Below are positions 1 to 12,600 of a stretch of 64,000 nt of DNA, one piece after another; the stretch's first letter is position 1; the number at the start of each line of letters is the position of its first letter. The DNA is from Pseudocercospora fijiensis CIRAD86. Taxonomy: Eukaryota > Ascomycota > Dothideomycetes > Mycosphaerellales > Mycosphaerellaceae. Position numbers and translations under genes: made by a program. The notes beneath the pieces are model-generated. The model made no database searches and was not told the DNA's origin. It was given only the letters and a program-made list of their open reading frames with translations. Location: assembly GCF_000340215.1 (NCBI RefSeq), contig NW_006921532.1, positions 897,844-961,843 on the forward strand, read 5' to 3'.

Positions 1-2713
1 CTATATAGTTTACCTAGATAACATCCTAGTTTATATACATTTACCTAATATTGCAGAATACTAGGCCGTAGTACGCAAGGTCCTCGACCGCCTACGAGCC
101 TATAGATTGTATTACAAGCCTTCTAAATGCACCTTTACTACTAAAGAGGTATTATTCCTCGGCTTCCTCGTATCAACTAAGGGTATTAAAGCTAATCCTA
201 ATCGGATTAAGACTATTACTAAATAGCCTATTCCTACGTTAATTAAGGAACTATAGTCGTTCCTCGGTTTTGCTAACTTCTATCGCCGATTTATTAAGGG
301 CTATTCGAGGCATGTAATGCTACTAACTGAGCTTACTAAAACTAAGGCTAACCCGTCTAGAGAATTCAAATAGACCGATAAGATATAAGCCGCTTTTAAC
401 GGTCTAAAGAAGCGATTTACTAAAGTCCCCTTATTGTACTATTTCGTGCTAAGCAAACAGATCCGAATTAAGACTAACGCTTTACAGTTCGCTGTATTAG
501 CTATTATATTACAGCAGGCTAATAACACCTACTAGTACCCGATTGCCTTCTTCTCGAGGAAGATAATTAATGCTAAACGTCGCTACGAGACCTACGAGTA
601 AGAGCTCCTAGCTATTATCGAGGCCTTTAAGCATTAGAGGCACTACCTCGATAGGGCTCAATATATAATACAGGTCTATATAGACTATAACAACCTCCGT
701 AGCATTACTAAGGTTACTAGGGTTATAGGTCGATAGGCTAGATAGGCCGTCTACCTCGCCGGGTTTGATTTTAATGTGTTATACTAGCTAGGCGTAAGTA
801 ACCCTGCCGATAGCCTATCGAGGCGACCTGATTACGACAGCGAGACCTAACATATCAATTCTTTGTTTCTAACCCTGTAGCATAAGATTGCTATAGCCCG
901 TATTGTTAATAAGTAAGCGTAGGATAAGCGGCTTACCGGACTCCGCGACGGCTTAAAGCATATTAATGCTCTTGCTATATTAATAGTGCGTATTAAGGCA
1001 AGGGCTAAGGATATAGATAGGAGAAGTTATAATAACTCCCTAGTCGATATCGCAATATATAGTAACAGCGATAGCACTGCTATAGTTAATCCGGCTACTA
1101 GTACTATTAGATACATACAATGCGTACCTCGTTTAATAGCGAGGGTACTGTTAAATAACCTTGCAAATAGGGATAGTCAATCGTTTATAGATAAGCTATT
1201 ACGTGCTTAGCAGAGGGACGCCTTTGCTGCTAAACGTATCGATAAGCTTATAAGTAGGCGAACGACTCAATCTAACAAGAGTAACTAGTCGGTCGATAAC
1301 AAAGGTTATTTGAAGTTTAAAGGTAGATACTATGTCCCCGCTAAACATTCGATCCGATAAGAACTTCTTAAGCGATACTATAATAGTAAGCTTGCCGGTT
1401 ACTATAGTATAGAGAGGTCGTACGAGCTACTATCGCGCACATACTACTAGCTAAATAGTAAGCGGGATATAAAGGAATACGTTAACACGTATGCCGTATA
1501 CTAACGTATTAAGGCACTAAAGCATTAGCCTTTTAGCGAGTTGTCCTTATTGCCAATTCCCTATAAGCCATTTGTAGAGCTTATAATAGATTTTATTACA
1601 GGTCTCCCCCCTGCTAAGCGAAGAGGAAGCAAAGACATCTTTAACGCTATCCTAGTCGTTATAGACCGGTTTACTAAGGGCGCTCGATATATCCCTACTC
1701 GGAAGGATTAGACGGCTATTAATATAGCTAAAGCACTATAAAACAATATCTTCTATACCTATTAGGGGACCCCTAAAGGGATAGTCTCTAACCGAGGCTC
1801 GACATTTATATCTTATTATTAGAGTAAGATTTGCCTATAGCTGAGACTTAAGTATCGCCTATCTATAGCATTCTATCTATAAACAGATAGTTAGACCGAA
1901 AGGTAGAATGCTACGCTATAGCAGTACCTGCGTAGCTACATTAATAAGAACCCTAATAACTAGGTCAATCTCCTATAACCCGCCGAATTCGTATATCATA
2001 ATAGTGTCTACTCATCTACTAAGGTATTACCTTATTTCGCTATAATAGGCTAGAACGCTACTATACTACAAGACCCCCCTTCGCTCGAGGCCGAGCGTAA
2101 GGGAAGGGAAGCGGGTTAACCTAAGACACTAGCGGCTATTAAGAGGGTTCAAAAGATGCGAGAAATTCACGCTAAGATAGCTAACAAACTAGCAAAGGCC
2201 TAGGCCTATTAGAAGGCCTACTATAACAAACACTACCTTCTAATAACCTTTAAGTAAGGCGACCTAGTTATGCTTAGCACGAAGAACCTCCGTATCCGTA
2301 AACACCCCTCGCCTAATAGCAAAACAAGGCCTAAACTCGCACTAAGGTATATTAGCCCTTTCCGTATCCGAGAACCTAGGGGCACCTAGGCCTATTAGTT
2401 ATAGCTTCTACCTTATTACACTATCTATAACACCTTCTACGTATCCCTCCTTAAGCCGTACTACCTGCGTAAAGGGGATAAAGCACCTACTAAATCCGAG
2501 GACATACTAGCTAATAGCGAAGAGCTATAGTCTATAGAACGTATCCTATAGCACCGGACTAGGAACGGCAAGAAGGAGTACCTATTAAGATAGTAAGGCT
2601 ATTTACCTAAATAGGACTCGTAGGAAGCTAAAGGTTCCTTTAAAGACATTACTAAGTTATTAGACGAATATTGGACTAGCGTAAAGAACAAGAAGAAGGC
2701 CAAGAGCTTATAA
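1..2713 (+). pseudogene. Ty3/gypsy pol, copy A (RT end, RNase H, integrase, chromodomain)
   Basis: The frame opens in the RT active site, read as YLDNILVY near base 20 where the family has YLDD. The second Asp is Asn, as expected from GAC to AAC in a TpG context. The RT thumb follows (FLGFANFYRRF near 270-300), RNase H at about 440-850, the integrase zinc and core regions at about 1330-2100, and a C-terminal chromodomain at about 2530-2700 (EYLLR-Q-GYLP, with W positions now TAG). The closing TAA at 2711-2713 is shared with copy B and is probably the true stop. Dozens of in-frame TAG/TAA replace CAG, CAA and TGG. It is non-functional. Product in life: replication and integration enzymes, with a chromodomain that in chromoviruses directs insertion to heterochromatin. 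Confidence 0.9.
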
Positions 2714-2746
2714 TGCCGCTAATGTCACTAAAAGAGACCTAAGAAC

Positions 2747-2769
2747 AATGCTACCCCTAGGGTGCTATT
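2747..2769. repeat. CCCCGGGG-type palindrome (site 1)
   Basis: An imperfect copy of the palindrome seen at 15 places, here with the core CCCCTAGGG. It lies about 35 bases after the chromovirus pol stop, at the same place as in copy B. Confidence 0.75.
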
Positions 2770-4009
2770 AGCTAACTAATTAGAAGTAAGCAATTGTTAG
2801 CAACGAAGGACAATAAGACTATACTACTATAGCGGACGCGCACTAAGTATTAACAAGCGCGCTATAACGCGACAACTAATTGTATGCTCTTTTAAGGGCT
2901 CTACCTCTTTACTAATACGCCCTATAGGGCCTTCCCCTAGCATTAGGTCCCCCTCTTATTCCTTTATCCTATCGAGGATAATAGTGTCGCGCTACGAGCT
3001 AGCAGTGTGCCGGCGGCCGGCGTAGCTATATTAGTAACGGTATTGCGGAGTGTATTGCTATTCGAGAAAGGAAGGATATAGCTATATTAGTAACGGTGTT
3101 GCCGAGTTGTTATTAGTTAAAGAAGGAAATTAGAAGAAGGTAAAGTTAGCGCTAAGACGACTAGCGCTGCTATTGTTAACATTACTTGCTATTGTCGCTA
3201 CGCCTGTAGATACAACCTTACCTATACTACGAGCCTAAGGCACCTTTAATTAAAACTTTAATTAAAAGCTTTGAGCCTGTTAAAGGTTTAATTAAAACTT
3301 TGAGGCTAAGTTAAAACTTTAACTAAGTTAAAAGATTAAGCGACTAATAGACTAACTAAGGGCAAAACTATAGAGCTAAGCTAGCCGGGGTCGATCTTGC
3401 GGACAATAGGTTACTCCTCGATCTATCTAACCCTTTAAGCGAGGCGAACCTCTACTACTACACTTATAATAGCCTTTACCTATAGAAACTAGAAGAACTA
3501 AGTTTTTTGAAAAGATATAATTAGTTGATACTTAAAGGCTGCTAAACCTGACTAATTTAGGCTAGTAAAACTACGATAGTAAATAATGGCCCTCGTAATA
3601 ATAAGAACAATCCCTCGGAACGGACAACCCTCGGAAGCGGACATTGCTAGGTCTTTTAAGAGTAGACGCAAAGAACTCGGTACGATATTACGTAGAGCGG
3701 AGGTAGGGCTACAATACCTCGTACGTCTACCTGTTATAGTAGGGAAGACGCGCTCGTATTGTAATTAGTCGAAGGCCCTCAATTCTTATAGATACATATT
3801 ACTTTATAGTTTATTATATATAGGGATAGCGTAGTCGGAGTTGGACATTGTATTAGAAGGTAAGGTTTAACATAGTTACATAATCAGGTAGTTAAGTGTT
3901 TAATTTAGCGCGGACTAAGTAGCTTATTAGACCTACTAAGTTAGTAGTAATAGGGGTTGAGACTAGAACAAAGACCGGCTACGAGGGCGCGGCCTTTAGA
4001 AGGGAAGCG
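2770..4009 (+). other. 3' non-coding region of chromovirus copy A
   Basis: About 1.2 kb between pol and the 3' LTR, matching 39969-41181 in copy B. No conserved frame is visible. At 3240-3340 there is a cluster of short direct and inverted TTAATTAAAACTTT-type repeats. The last bases before the LTR (tttagaagggaagcg, near 3995-4009) form a plausible polypurine tract. Confidence 0.7.
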
Positions 4010-4208
4010 TATATTAAGGCCAAAGAGGCTACACGTAATTAGCATGTAGCTAGGCCGAGTAAAGCTAGGGTCTTAATGCCTTAGGCAGGGCTTAGCGCTT
4101 AGCGTTAGGCTAACTCTCCTACCTTCCTCCCTCTCCTCCTAGATCTCTATCGAATACTAAACTAATTTACTACTACCCTATCTACCTGCTAATATAACCC
4201 TTCTTATA
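4010..4208 (+). repeat. 3' LTR of chromovirus copy A
   Basis: A segment of 199 bases nearly identical to both LTRs of copy B (34231-34426 and 41182-41379). It runs from TATATTA (a mutated TGTATTA) to TTCTTATA. A polypurine tract lies just upstream and foreign sequence directly downstream. Confidence 0.85.
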
Positions 4209-5308
4209 GAGGACATCGCCGAGATAATAGAGGAGGAGGATGTCGATACGGTAATTAACCGCACTTTCTTCGCTACCTTCTATATTAATACTATACTAGC
4301 GATTACTAGGCCTATAGCCGACGACTAACCTAGCGACTAGCCTAGTAACTAGCCCGACGAGAGCCCTACTACTAACGATAACGACTAGGCTAAAGCTAAG
4401 GCGGATAAACTAGAGAGGGATAATATCCTTAATAGGGTCTACTCCGACGACTCCTATTATATCGCCTACTTCCTAACCTATACGAAGAAAGCGCCTAGCC
4501 TATTAAAGAGTTAATACTATCGGGTTATTCGCTATTCTCGACGATTCCTAGTTAAAGATCGAATCCTTTAGCGATAAGCGATAGTTAATGCATCTCTCTA
4601 GCGTGTTATTAACGACCTAGCAGCCTGATAAGAGATCCTTCGTTCCGTTTACGATAAGCTCGGCTACCGGGTAGCGGAGGGCACCTTCGATATCCTTCGT
4701 CGGCGCTACTAGTAGGACGGCGTATAGGCTAATGTCTCCCGCTACTATAAGAGCTATCCTAAGTGCAATTTTAGGAATAGCTACCGACGTCCTAGAGAGC
4801 TACGTATTCCTACTACCTAATTAGTCGGAGAGCGATAGTATAGCGATAGGGTCTATCTTAGTCGTAATAATAGCTTATATATTATTCGAGAGAGTCTTTC
4901 TCGATAGCTAGAGGCCTATTATTTCTATAAGGGCTACGGCGCTATTAATGCTCGTAATATAGCTACCTTCCTATTTAAGGATCTGTTTTACCGCTAGGGA
5001 ACACCTTACGAGATTATCTTAGACAACGCTACGAACAATATAGCTAAAGAAGTTTAAGCGCTACTTATTTCGTATAGGGCGAAGAATGTTCGTATCTCCC
5101 TATACTATCCCTAGTCGAATACTATTGTTAAGCGTAGCTATCGGTCTTTAATTGATGCCCTATCTAAGATAACTAATAGAGGGGACAGGTCCGTTCCTAT
5201 CTCTACCCGCGTTCCGGCCCTTCTCTAGGCGGATCGAACTACTATTATCGATACGACTAGACTTACGCTAGTAGAGCTTATAATTAGAAGGGACGCCGTT
5301 CTTCCTAT
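4209..5308 (+). pseudogene. Host-element pol fragment: RNase H tail and integrase
   Basis: The frame begins in the acidic linker after RNase H (read as EDIAEIIEEED). It passes the zinc-binding region (SRYYKSCPKCNFRNSYR near 4735-4790) and the integrase core, including ILDNATNN near 5020 and a segment read as SLYYPQSNT near 5100. It stops abruptly at 5308, where the reversed 12-kb copy inserted, and continues at 17590. The third acidic residue of the catalytic triad reads Lys (aag), as expected from GAG to AAG decay. Stops are TAG/TAA at Gln and Trp positions. Confidence 0.85.
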
Positions 5309-5587
5309 TGAAGGACGGAAACCAACACTACTACTACTACTTGTAGCAATAGTATAGGCTACCGAGGGTAACATAACCTATAGTAATATAGGTAGCTATA
5401 TTTAGCAAGATAGGATAACGAGACTGTCGCTTAGGCTAATGACTAGAGCCCTGCAACATAGGCATTATAGAAGTGTAACATAAACAATGTGCTGTACGAG
5501 GTTGATGCTCTATCTATAATACAGAAGGAGGCCTCTTATATAGGCTCAAAACTAGCCTATAGGTGTAGGGCCGGTTACTAGCTAATA
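5309..5587 (-). repeat. 3' LTR of reversed copy 1
   Basis: It begins tgaaggacgg and ends gctaata on the + strand, consistent with TG...CA ends after RIP. It matches 17311-17589, 21479-21758, 33345-33624 and, inverted, 41741-42020. Confidence 0.92.
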
Positions 5588-5605
5588 TCCCTCCCTTTCT
5601 TCGTG
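5588..5605 (-). other. Polypurine tract of reversed copy 1
   Basis: Read on the minus strand this is a purine run (gaagaaagggaggga) directly before the 3' LTR, the position of the plus-strand primer in LTR retrotransposons. It is conserved at 21759-21776 and at 41721-41740 in inverse orientation. Confidence 0.75.
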
Positions 5606-5693
5606 TCTAACTAGACACGCTTCACATCGCGCGCTTAAAACAAACATATATGCATCCTTAGCGTTCTTAGTTAAGGCTATTCTTAGAACTCCG

Positions 5694-5719
5694 TAATAAT
5701 ACCCCTAGGGTAGCATTAA
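5694..5719. repeat. CCCCGGGG-type palindrome (site 2)
   Basis: A decayed copy with core CCCCTAGGG, lying between the end of the third frame and the 3' LTR of reversed copy 1. Confidence 0.8.
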
Positions 5720-8510
5720 TCCTAGATACTATAATTATGCAAAAACAACTTCCTAAGCAATACTATACAGACTTACTGTTGCTTTAACGCGCCGTAATCC
5801 TTACTAGCAATAACCTTATCTACTAGTCGGCTCTCGAAATCTCCTCCGCACGCGTTAAAGCTGTTAGTACCGAAGTACTATCCCTCGTAGAAAGCTTAAT
5901 TAACGAGGAGGTTAACAGCCTTTTCCGTGCAGCTTTCTCCTAATCGTATAGATATTCCTTTAGTCCCTCGTTATTAAGCTAGAGGATCTATTTAACTTCG
6001 TTCTAAACAACGTAACTTAACTAAGGAATCCTACTAACTAGAGCGTCGGAGATGCAGCCGAGGCCTTCGACTAAGATAGCTATAGGGAAAGCGAATAGCA
6101 CGAAGGAGTTAAAGGCTAGGAGGGCGGTTAGATTGCAATGCGCTTTAGCAACCTAAGAGACTATTAAGTTCTCGTAGCCCTTAACCTTAGTACCGTCAAT
6201 AACGCGAGAGTAGCCTAGGTCAATTAATATACGGTTACTCTTAGTCTTTAGATTACTGTATAGCAGGTATAGTATCTAAACAGAGACCTCGTACTCCTTT
6301 AGAGGGTTGAGGATCTACTCCGCTTTACGCCCCTTACTATTAGGCTAACTATCGAATATATAGTCGAGGTCGTCGTCGGTAAGGTGCTTATTAGTAAGCT
6401 TGCCGATCTTAGTTAGTAGGACTAGGCTACGAGCCTTAAGCTTCTTAACCTAGTTCGCAAAGACCTCGGGCTAATATATGCCTTCGATAATAGTAGAGTA
6501 GCTAGTCTTATCCTTAGATATAAGGCAGACCTTAATGCGTAGGTAACTAGCACCCTCGCTAGCTGCGAGCTTAACTATATCTTGTCCGAGACGAGTAGAC
6601 TCCTTAGAAGGACAGTTTTCGTAAGTACCGCTAACCTTAAAGAACTTAGTAGGCTTAGGGACGGAGATAAGCTCGTATACGTAATTAGGTCGAAGGGCGA
6701 TAGCTAAGAGCTATAGGGCAGGGTGCTAGCGGACGATTTAGTTGCTTACACTATAAGTTTAAAGGGCATTGCGGCCTTCCTACTTAGACTTAGGCATCGT
6801 ACGTATATACTAAAGGTATATTTCAAACTCCTCCTATATTAGGTCGATAAGGAAAGGAAGATATACTCTACGAGGCTCTTGCAACTAGCTAAAGACTTAA
6901 GGGAAGATAGCATTACTAGTCTAGCGAAAGCGGTCGAAGGAAGTGCCTTAGCTAAGGATGCCGGTAACGAACTTGCTCTAGCGATCCGTTAGCGTAAGGG
7001 CGCGAGTAACAGCACTAGTAGGGTTAAACGCGTAGAGTCCTAGAGATGTCGGGGCGGCAATAGGGCGTCTAGGAAACTAGTTAGTATAGGCCTAATCAGC
7101 TTTAAGGGCAGCGAAGGCGTCTTAATTAGGAACCTTGCGACTAATCTTTAATAGGCGGCCGACGAGGACACTCGCCTTAGTACTAGTATAGAGACTACAG
7201 ACCTTAGCGGCCTTCTTAACATAGTTAGCATATATAGAGAACGGCTCTTCTCCTAGCTTACTAAGGTCGTCGAGCTATTAATAGATAGAGAGGGCGGCAG
7301 GAGCTTCGCCTATTACGGCTTTAGGAACTATATCGATCTTAGTAATAAGGTACGCAATAGAGTCGCCCTTATAAGAACTATAGATATTCTTAGTTAATAG
7401 GATCGGCGAGAGCCCTCTATCTCTACGCTCGCTAAAGGAGCCTTCGGAGGAGACATCTTCTAGTAGTGCATCTAGTATATTAACATCCGAGTTACTATAG
7501 TTAGTACTATAGTTAGTACTAGAAGGGGCGCTGTACTTCTTAGTAGCCTTGCGGAGGGCCTAGCGAGTATATAATGCCTTCTTGCGCGCTGCTTCGGCCT
7601 TAGCGCGCTCGTCTTTAACTTCCTAAGGGACCTTACGGTTACGGGTCGAGCGACGGTCTTAAGCCTATATCTCCGCAGCGAGCGCGAGACTAGTAGCCGT
7701 ATCGGCCTCTATTTCTAGGCGAAGAGCCTTACGTTTAAGGACATTAACGATAGGAGCCTCTTAACCTTTAACAATGAAACCTGCACTATTAATACGACAG
7801 CCCTTCTCTTTTAGTAGATCCTTAGTTGTCTATATATTAAGATCGATCTAGACAATTGCATCGTAGTACCGCTTCTAGTAGGATATCGTAAAGTCGTTAA
7901 GCGTAAAGGACAAGTTAAGTAACTGCTTGCCTACCTTCTTACTAGCGGTAGATATACGATAGATTATAGTGCGGGAAAGGTACTTAGCGCCTTAACGACG
8001 GACCTTGTACTTGTTAACGAACGAAGAGACCTGCTTTGTACGCTCTTGTCTACCGTAGGCGAAGTTAATAAGGCTCTTAGGAAGACTACTTAGTCCTCCC
8101 TAATATTCGAAGGCCTAGTCGAGGGTCTTAAAGCGTAAGCGAATCTAGGTGCCGGCTATCTCGAGGCTATAGACGATAGGAAAGGCTTGTTCGATATCTA
8201 TATCGTTAAGGACCTCGCGCTTAAAGACACGCTTACCGATAGACTAACGTAAGTTGTTTATGCCGTACGCAACTAAGATAGCAGCCTTCTTAATATTCCT
8301 ATTAATAACGCGTAGTAGGGTACGAGCGTTCTAGATCTTCTCTTAAGGGTCTTTAAGGGCGGTAACGATCTAGAAGCAGTGCTCGAGGCTAGTTGTAGCA
8401 GCTAAGGCGCTATCGGAGGGGGCTTCGATCGGGACTAGTGCGCCTAGGTTTAGGGCTCGTAGGTTGCTGCTACTACTAGCACCTAGCGGATTTAGGGCGC
8501 CGGAAGATAT
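5720..8510 (-). pseudogene. Third long frame of the 12-kb element, copy 1 (function unknown)
   Basis: A frame of about 930 codons on the minus strand, downstream of pol in the element's own orientation. It starts at a mutated ATG (now ATA, 8508-8510) followed by SSGALNPLGAS. Stops are only TAG/TAA at Gln/Trp positions, so the frame was coding. The same protein is legible in reversed copy 2 (from an intact ATG at 24705) and in the host element (ATG at 19490). Visible features are a Ser/Ala-rich N-terminus, a charged probably helical stretch about residues 280-340 rich in Lys, Arg, Ala and Glu, a Ser/Asp-rich segment after it, and a few Cys near the middle. I see no envelope-like signal peptide or membrane segment and do not recognise a domain. 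It is neither gag nor pol. Confidence 0.7.
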
Positions 8511-8934
8511 CTTAGTCGACCGGAGCGGAAAGGAGTTAGTAACGAGTTTTGCAAAAACGTTCGTAGCTTATTAATAATAATTAAAGGGTTTAGATAGAAG
8601 GAGGGGGAGGGGGTAGGCGGTAGTAAGTTAGTTAGTATTCGAGTAGAAGAAAGAGCTTAGAAAGCTCGCCTTAAATAGGGTACGAAGGTAGCGTAGTCCG
8701 TATATTCCGGTAAAGCAAACGGATAACGATTATATATAGACCCTAAAAAGTGAAGCTATATGCGAGACTCCTTTATTAGTAGGGCGGCTAAAGTTTGACA
8801 ATCGATCTAGCTAATTGCTAGTAGCGACTACGCGCTTTTATTAACCTCTAGCTTTCGTAGATTCCCGCGTACTCGAAATGTAACTAGTTAGTTCGAGTAC
8901 CTAGTAGTAATCTATAGTAGTAAGGCTAGCGGGA
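8511..8934. other. Upstream region of the third frame, copy 1
   Basis: A non-coding stretch between the palindrome at 8935 and the start of the third frame, shared with 24706-25118 and 19073-19489. It would hold the promoter or leader of the third frame if that is transcribed separately. No clear motif was seen. Confidence 0.45.
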
Positions 8935-8961
8935 CTAATAACATCCCCGGGGTAGCATTAG
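8935..8961. repeat. CCCCGGGG-type palindrome (site 3)
   Basis: An imperfect copy: arms CTAAT and ATTAG around ATCCCCGGGGTA. It marks the spacer side of the third frame in reversed copy 1. Confidence 0.85.
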
Positions 8962-9360
8962 CTTTTCTCTAGAGATGCTTAGCAACTAAGAGTAAATCGC
9001 CTAGGCCTAGTGCAGCTTATATTAGCCTATAGCACTATCGTTGTAGATATAGCATCACCTTTTATAGTAGCAGGCATATAAACGTAGCTCGTGCGTCCTT
9101 CTTTCTTCTAGACACTAAGCTTAGCGGCCTAAGGTCCCTATTCTTAGAGGCTATAGGCCTAGGTTACTACGTCTATCTAAGAGCTAGGAAGGGAGAGGGA
9201 TCCTCCCTTTCTTAGTGTCCTACGTAGCTAGTACTAATTAGGGCAGGAACATCCTCTAGTAGAGTATCTTATTATCGTTATTACTTAAGGAAGGTTGCTA
9301 GAGTCTAGGAATCTAGAGGGAAGTAGTCCTAGAAGGGTAGAGGGGCTAGGTTCGGCTATC
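8962..9360. other. Non-coding spacer module between pol and third frame, copy 1
   Basis: About 400 bases bounded by a palindrome on each side. The host copy holds the same module (18627-19044). In copy 2 it is about 270 bases (25146-25412), having lost an internal block. No open frame is maintained between copies. Confidence 0.6.
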
Positions 9361-9393
9361 TTCCTAATGCTACCCCCGGAGTGTTATTAGGAA
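9361..9393. repeat. CCCCGGGG-type palindrome (site 4)
   Basis: The long form, arms TTCCTAAT and ATTAGGAA, with one core mutation (CCCCCGGAGTG). It lies between pol and the spacer of reversed copy 1. Confidence 0.85.
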
Positions 9394-9656
9394 AACGCGC
9401 CTCGTACAGTTCTATCTAAGGAAATAAGAGCGAAGGAATAAAGTTATAGCAATATCAATCGAAGGTAAAGGCAAAAGCAAAAGACAACAATAGGATAAAC
9501 TAAAAGCAACAAACGAGAGCGTAAACATTAGTAGGAATAGACAACAGGTAAGGACTAAAGGTATAGGGCGGCACTACATTAATAGCGCGGAGAACGATCG
9601 ACAAGAGCAAGGAAGTAACGTAGTAGAGGCAGGTAGAGGTAAGGAAGAGCAAGCAA

Positions 9657-12600
9657 TTATTTAGTCTTAGGGTCGTCTAGCTATAATTCTAGGCGGTCTT
9701 TATCGCTAGACTAGTTAGGTTCCTCGGAGTTAGAGTTAGATAGCTAGAAGTCTAGTTCACTATTAGAATCGGAATTAATATCGGAAACGCTCTATATATA
9801 GTTAATCCTTATATAACCCTCCCTTTGTTCTTAAGTTATTCCTAATGGCTTACTAAGGCGAATCTAGGGATAGGCATAGTTCTTAGGCAGAATAGGATCT
9901 ATAATAGCGGTAGGATCCTCCTCCCGATAGGTATCTAAGGACGGTAGAGGGTCTATAGAGGCACTAACTTCCTCCTCGGTCGGCGGAGGGCGGGCAGGTT
10001 CGCGTAACTTAACGATCTTCTTTAGATTAGCCCGAGGGTGAGAGTGCTTCAAAGTAGCACTATCTAGCTCCTAAAGGAGGTATACGGAACCCGAGTAAAG
10101 GACCTCCTTTACTCTATAAGGACCCTTCCACTTGAAGGCTAGCTTATAGGAGTAACTATACTCTAGTTCGGACCGGTATAGAAGGACTATATCGCTAACC
10201 TTTAGAGGTTCCTAATTAATAGCATTATAGTTATCAAAATACTGCTTAGCTTCCTCCCGAAGGCGACGTTATCGAGCAAGACCCTCCTAAGAAGTCGTAG
10301 TTATATCCTTAAGAGCCTTAGCTCGTAGGGTAAGAAGATCTGCCCTAGTACGAACAGACCCCTAATCGTAAACGCCGTACGTGCGGTAGGACAATTTAAT
10401 AGGAAGAACGGCGTCCCTCCTAATTATAAGTTCCGCCGGTATAAGTCTAGTCGTATCGACGATAGTAGTTCGGTCCGCCTAGAGAAGGGCTAGGACGCGG
10501 GTAGAAATAGGAACTAATCTGTCGCTACTATTAGTTATCTTAGATAGGGCATCAATTAACGACCGATAGCCGCGCTTAATAATAGCATTCGATTAGGGAT
10601 AGTACGGGGAGATACGAACGTTTTTCGCCCCGTACGAAACAAGTAGCGCTTAAACCTCCTTAGCTATGTTGTTCGTAGCGTTGTCTAAGATAACCTCGTA
10701 AGGTGTTCCCTAGCGGCAAAACAGATCCTTAAACAGGAAGGTAGCTATATTACGGGCATTAATAGTACCGCAACCTTTGTAGAAATAATAGGCCTCCGGC
10801 TATCGAGAAAGACCCTCTCGAATAATATACAGGCTATTATTGCGGCTAAGATAGACCCTATCGCTATACTACCGCTCCCTAACTAATTAGGCAGTAGGAA
10901 TACGCAGCTCTCCTAGACGCCGGTAGCTATTCCTAAAGTTGCACTTAGGACAGCTCTTATAGTAGCGGGATACATCGGCCTATACGCCGTCCTACTAGTA
11001 CCGACGACGAAGGACATCGAAGGTGCCCTCCGCCGCCTAGTAGCCGAGCTTATCGTAAACGGAACGAAGGATTTCTTATCGGGCTGCTAGATCGTTAATA
11101 ACACGCTAGAGCGGTACATTAACTATAGCCTATCGCTAAAGGATGCGATCCTTAACAAAGAATCTCCGAGAATAGCGAATAATACGACGGTATTAACTCT
11201 TTAATAGACCGGGAGCTCTCTTCGTATAGGTAAGGAAGTAGGCGATATTATAGGAGTCGTTAGAGTAGACCCTATTAAGGATATTATCCCTACCTAGTTC
11301 GCCCGCCTTAGCATCGTCCTAGCCCTCGTCGTTAGTAGCAGGGTCTTCGTTAGGCTAGTTACTAGGTTAGTCGTCGGCAGTAGGCCTAGTAATTACCGGC
11401 ATAGCATTAATACAGAAGGCAGTAAAGAAGGTGCGGTTAATAACCGCGTCGATATCTTCTTCTTCTATTATCTCGGCGATATCCTCTTCTATAGTAGGCC
11501 TTCTAGAAAGGCTATCCGGTCTAGTATGCTTCTTGCTAGGAACATAGAAGACGTCGAAATTAAACAAATAGATCTAGGCAACCTACCGAGCTATCGTAGA
11601 GTTAGGTAGGTCGGAGGCTATACGGTTAAGTTAATAGACTAGCGTCTAAGCGTCGACCTCTAGGCGAAAGAATACTCTAAAGAGCTAAGGTCGGAACTTC
11701 TTAAGAGCCTTATAGATACTAAGGCACTCTCGCTTACTAGCATCGTATCGGGCCTCGATAGGTTTCTATAGACCGGACTCGTACCGGATAGGGTAACGTA
11801 AGGAGGGCTCCTTACGATTACACTACATTAGTATCTCGCCGTAGCCTTCCCCGCTCGAGTCGATAGCAATAATTAGCAGACCTACGCCTTCCGAGTAGTT
11901 AATAGAGGTAAGCGTAGGCGCGCTAATAAGTGCCTTAGTAACCTCGTCCTTAGCGGCTTAGTAAACGGAGGTCTATTCAAACTCTACATCCTTCTTAAGT
12001 AAGGCGTATAAAGGCTTGTATACTAACGTAAAGTTTTCGACCTAGATACGGAAGTAGGAGACTACTCTAAGCTAGATCCGGACATCTTTCTAGCAGGTAG
12101 GGTCGGGCTAGGACACAATCTTTAGGACCCGTACATTGTTAGGATAGCGGCCGTTCTTATTAGTTACAAATCCGACAATGTTTATTCGTTTATATAGGAG
12201 CTAAAGCTTCTCCCTATACACCGTTAGGTTAGCTCGCTCTAGGTCGTAGAGGACACTATCGAGGTTCTAAATGTATTCGAGAAAGAACCTACGGATGCTA
12301 GGCTCTACTTCTTTATTATCGTACCTAGTTTTAGGGCCCTTAATGCTAATATCGTTAAGGAAAGGCATCGCTATATAGGAGATATAGGCCGCGAGGACTT
12401 GGTTTATAATGCGAACGAACTAGGCTACGGAGTTGGTTGCCCCTTATAGAAGGGTAGTTTGTCTATATAGCCTAAGAGGTGTCTCGAAACTAGTAAGGTC
12501 GCGGCTATTAGGATAGAGAGGGATCTAGTCGTAGCCCGAGAAAACATTAACTAGTGAGGCTATAATATAGTTAGCAAAAGCTTCCGAGAACCTATTAGTC

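Larger units (their letters stand above)
1..4208 (+). mobile_element. Ty3/gypsy chromovirus, copy A (5'-truncated by window edge)
   Basis: This is the 3' part of a 7-kb LTR retrotransposon: the end of RT, RNase H, integrase and chromodomain, then a long 3' non-coding region and the 3' LTR. It aligns base for base with 37180-41379 (copy B), which shows the full structure. It ends at 4208, exactly where the pol frame of another retroelement resumes (gaggacatcgcc, 4209), so it is nested inside that element. If its duplication is 5 bp like copy B, the 3' copy would be gagga at 4209-4213; the 5' copy lies outside the window. It has more stop codons than copy B. Confidence 0.9.

Noticed and set aside
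5588..9360. Third frame as an envelope gene
   Set aside because: No signal peptide, cleavage site or membrane segment could be read in any of the three copies.
11367..11567. Separate small gene on the minus strand (and the same at 27388-27588)
   Set aside because: The peptide with PSKKxTRPDSLSRRP is the RNase H-integrase linker of pol, merely an open piece of a long decayed frame.
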